Assembly (NCBI GenBank): GCA_934149005.1
Contig: CAKPDN010000006.1
Location: forward strand, 19,807-83,806
Reading direction: 5' to 3'
DNA: 64,000 nucleotides
DNA from: an uncultured Clostridia bacterium
GTDB lineage: Bacteria; Bacillota; Clostridia; TANB77; CAG-508
Part shown: in pieces, positions 63,752-64,000 of the stretch
Layout of the letters: each line of letters opens with the position of its first letter
Numbering within the stretch: the stretch's first letter is position 1
The notes under the pieces: model-generated
Database searches by the model: none
Told to the model about the DNA's origin: nothing
The model's input: only the letters and a program-made list of their open reading frames with translations
Position numbers and translations under genes: made by a program

Positions 63752-63787
63752 TAAAAAAATCAACCAGATTTTATTTTCTGATTGATT
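63752..63787 (-). terminator. Minus-strand terminator of the tRNA operon
   Basis: On the minus strand AATCAATCAGA (63787-63777) pairs with TCTGGTTGATT (63768-63758), with one T-G pair, followed by a T run. It ends the tRNA-Asp/tRNA-Phe transcript. Confidence 0.75.
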
Positions 63788-63830
63788 TCTGTATCAATTC
63801 TGTTCAATTTAGTTCGAACAGATACGTCGT

Positions 63831-63906
<76 letters not shown>

Positions 63907-63933
63907 ATAAAATAAATATTATAAATAAAAAAA

Positions 63934-64000
63934 TGGCGACCTGGAACGGGCTCGAACCGTCGACCTCTAGCGTGACAGGCTAGCGTTCTAACCAACTGAA
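63934..64000 (-). tRNA. tRNA-Asp (anticodon GTC), 5' end beyond the window
   Basis: Read on the minus strand: the visible part runs from the D arm (TTCAGTTGGTTAGAA) through the anticodon arm CTAGC-CTGTCAC-GCTAG (anticodon GTC), T arm with GGTTCGAGCC, 3' acceptor CCAGGTC, discriminator G and CCA. The first 5' acceptor bases fall outside the window. Confidence 0.93.

Overview
The window is a continuous stretch of an AT-rich (roughly 30% GC by eye) chromosome from a spore-forming member of the Clostridia, most likely an uncultured gut commensal. This rests on the sequence: strong AGGAGG ribosome sites, A-ending codons, a SUF iron-sulfur system of the Gram-positive type (sufC-B-D-S-U), the sporulation genes gpr and ytxC, SepF/DivIVA division genes, the Asp23/AmaP/DUF2273 envelope module, and a secreted M60 (enhancin-like, mucin-type) metalloprotease carrying a dockerin. 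The exact lineage is inference.

Layout. 1-2.8 kb: end of a glycolytic operon (tpiA, gpmI) plus a YezG-like immunity homologue. 2.9-5.1 kb: a tight operon of a divergent NifU/IscU-like scaffold, a DNPH1-like nucleotide hydrolase and a GGGtGRT protein. 5.1-6.6 kb: a small monocistronic gene, a YgjP-like metallopeptidase homologue with an altered active-site motif, and an ABC-transporter scar. 6.6-14 kb: a DtxR-like regulator and the suf genes. Each gap between suf genes holds a tiny gene with its own signals, three of them on the opposite strand; one + strand gene has a leader able to mask its ribosome site. 14-16.3 kb: mnmA, tcdA and a membrane protein. 16.4-20.8 kb: four exported surface-protein genes (SipW-substrate/TasA-like), tRNA-Gln(CTG) and a pseudopilin. 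20.8-25.7 kb: a CDF metal exporter (minus strand), then priA, def and fmt. 25.7-26.1 kb: a long inverted-repeat element. 26.2-32.2 kb: asp23-like, amaP, DUF2273, nusB, xseA, xseB, PAP2-like and fhs. 32.3-36.6 kb: a pseudopilin, a repeat-built surface protein, gpr and ytxC. 36.9-42.8 kb: GH57 branching enzyme and DUF4912 (minus), Nudix, M60-dockerin. 43-45.6 kb: rpsB, tsf and a pseudopilin with an in-frame (AG)15 tract. 45.8-59.2 kb: mutL, miaA, an HlyD-like gene, sepF, divIVA (frameshifted), rsmD, ftsK (frameshifted), and a beta-CASP RNase-like protein. 59.2-61.2 kb: a GH15 glucosidase behind a 36-bp perfect hairpin. 61.3-64 kb: an MFS transporter, a decayed plasmid-type mobilization gene with inverted repeats that may be its oriT, then tRNA-Phe and the start-truncated tRNA-Asp.

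Themes. Iron-sulfur assembly is represented twice (SufU, and the NifU-like/GGGtGRT operon). Alpha-glucan metabolism is represented by GH57, DUF4912 and GH15. Surface display recurs through the SipW-like cluster, three pseudopilins without the usual Glu5, and two large secreted proteins. Several families of short palindromic repeats sit in the intergenic DNA, densest at 51.9-53.4 kb. Two single-base frameshifts interrupt divIVA and ftsK, which are normally conserved genes; a sequencing or assembly error must be excluded before a biological reading.
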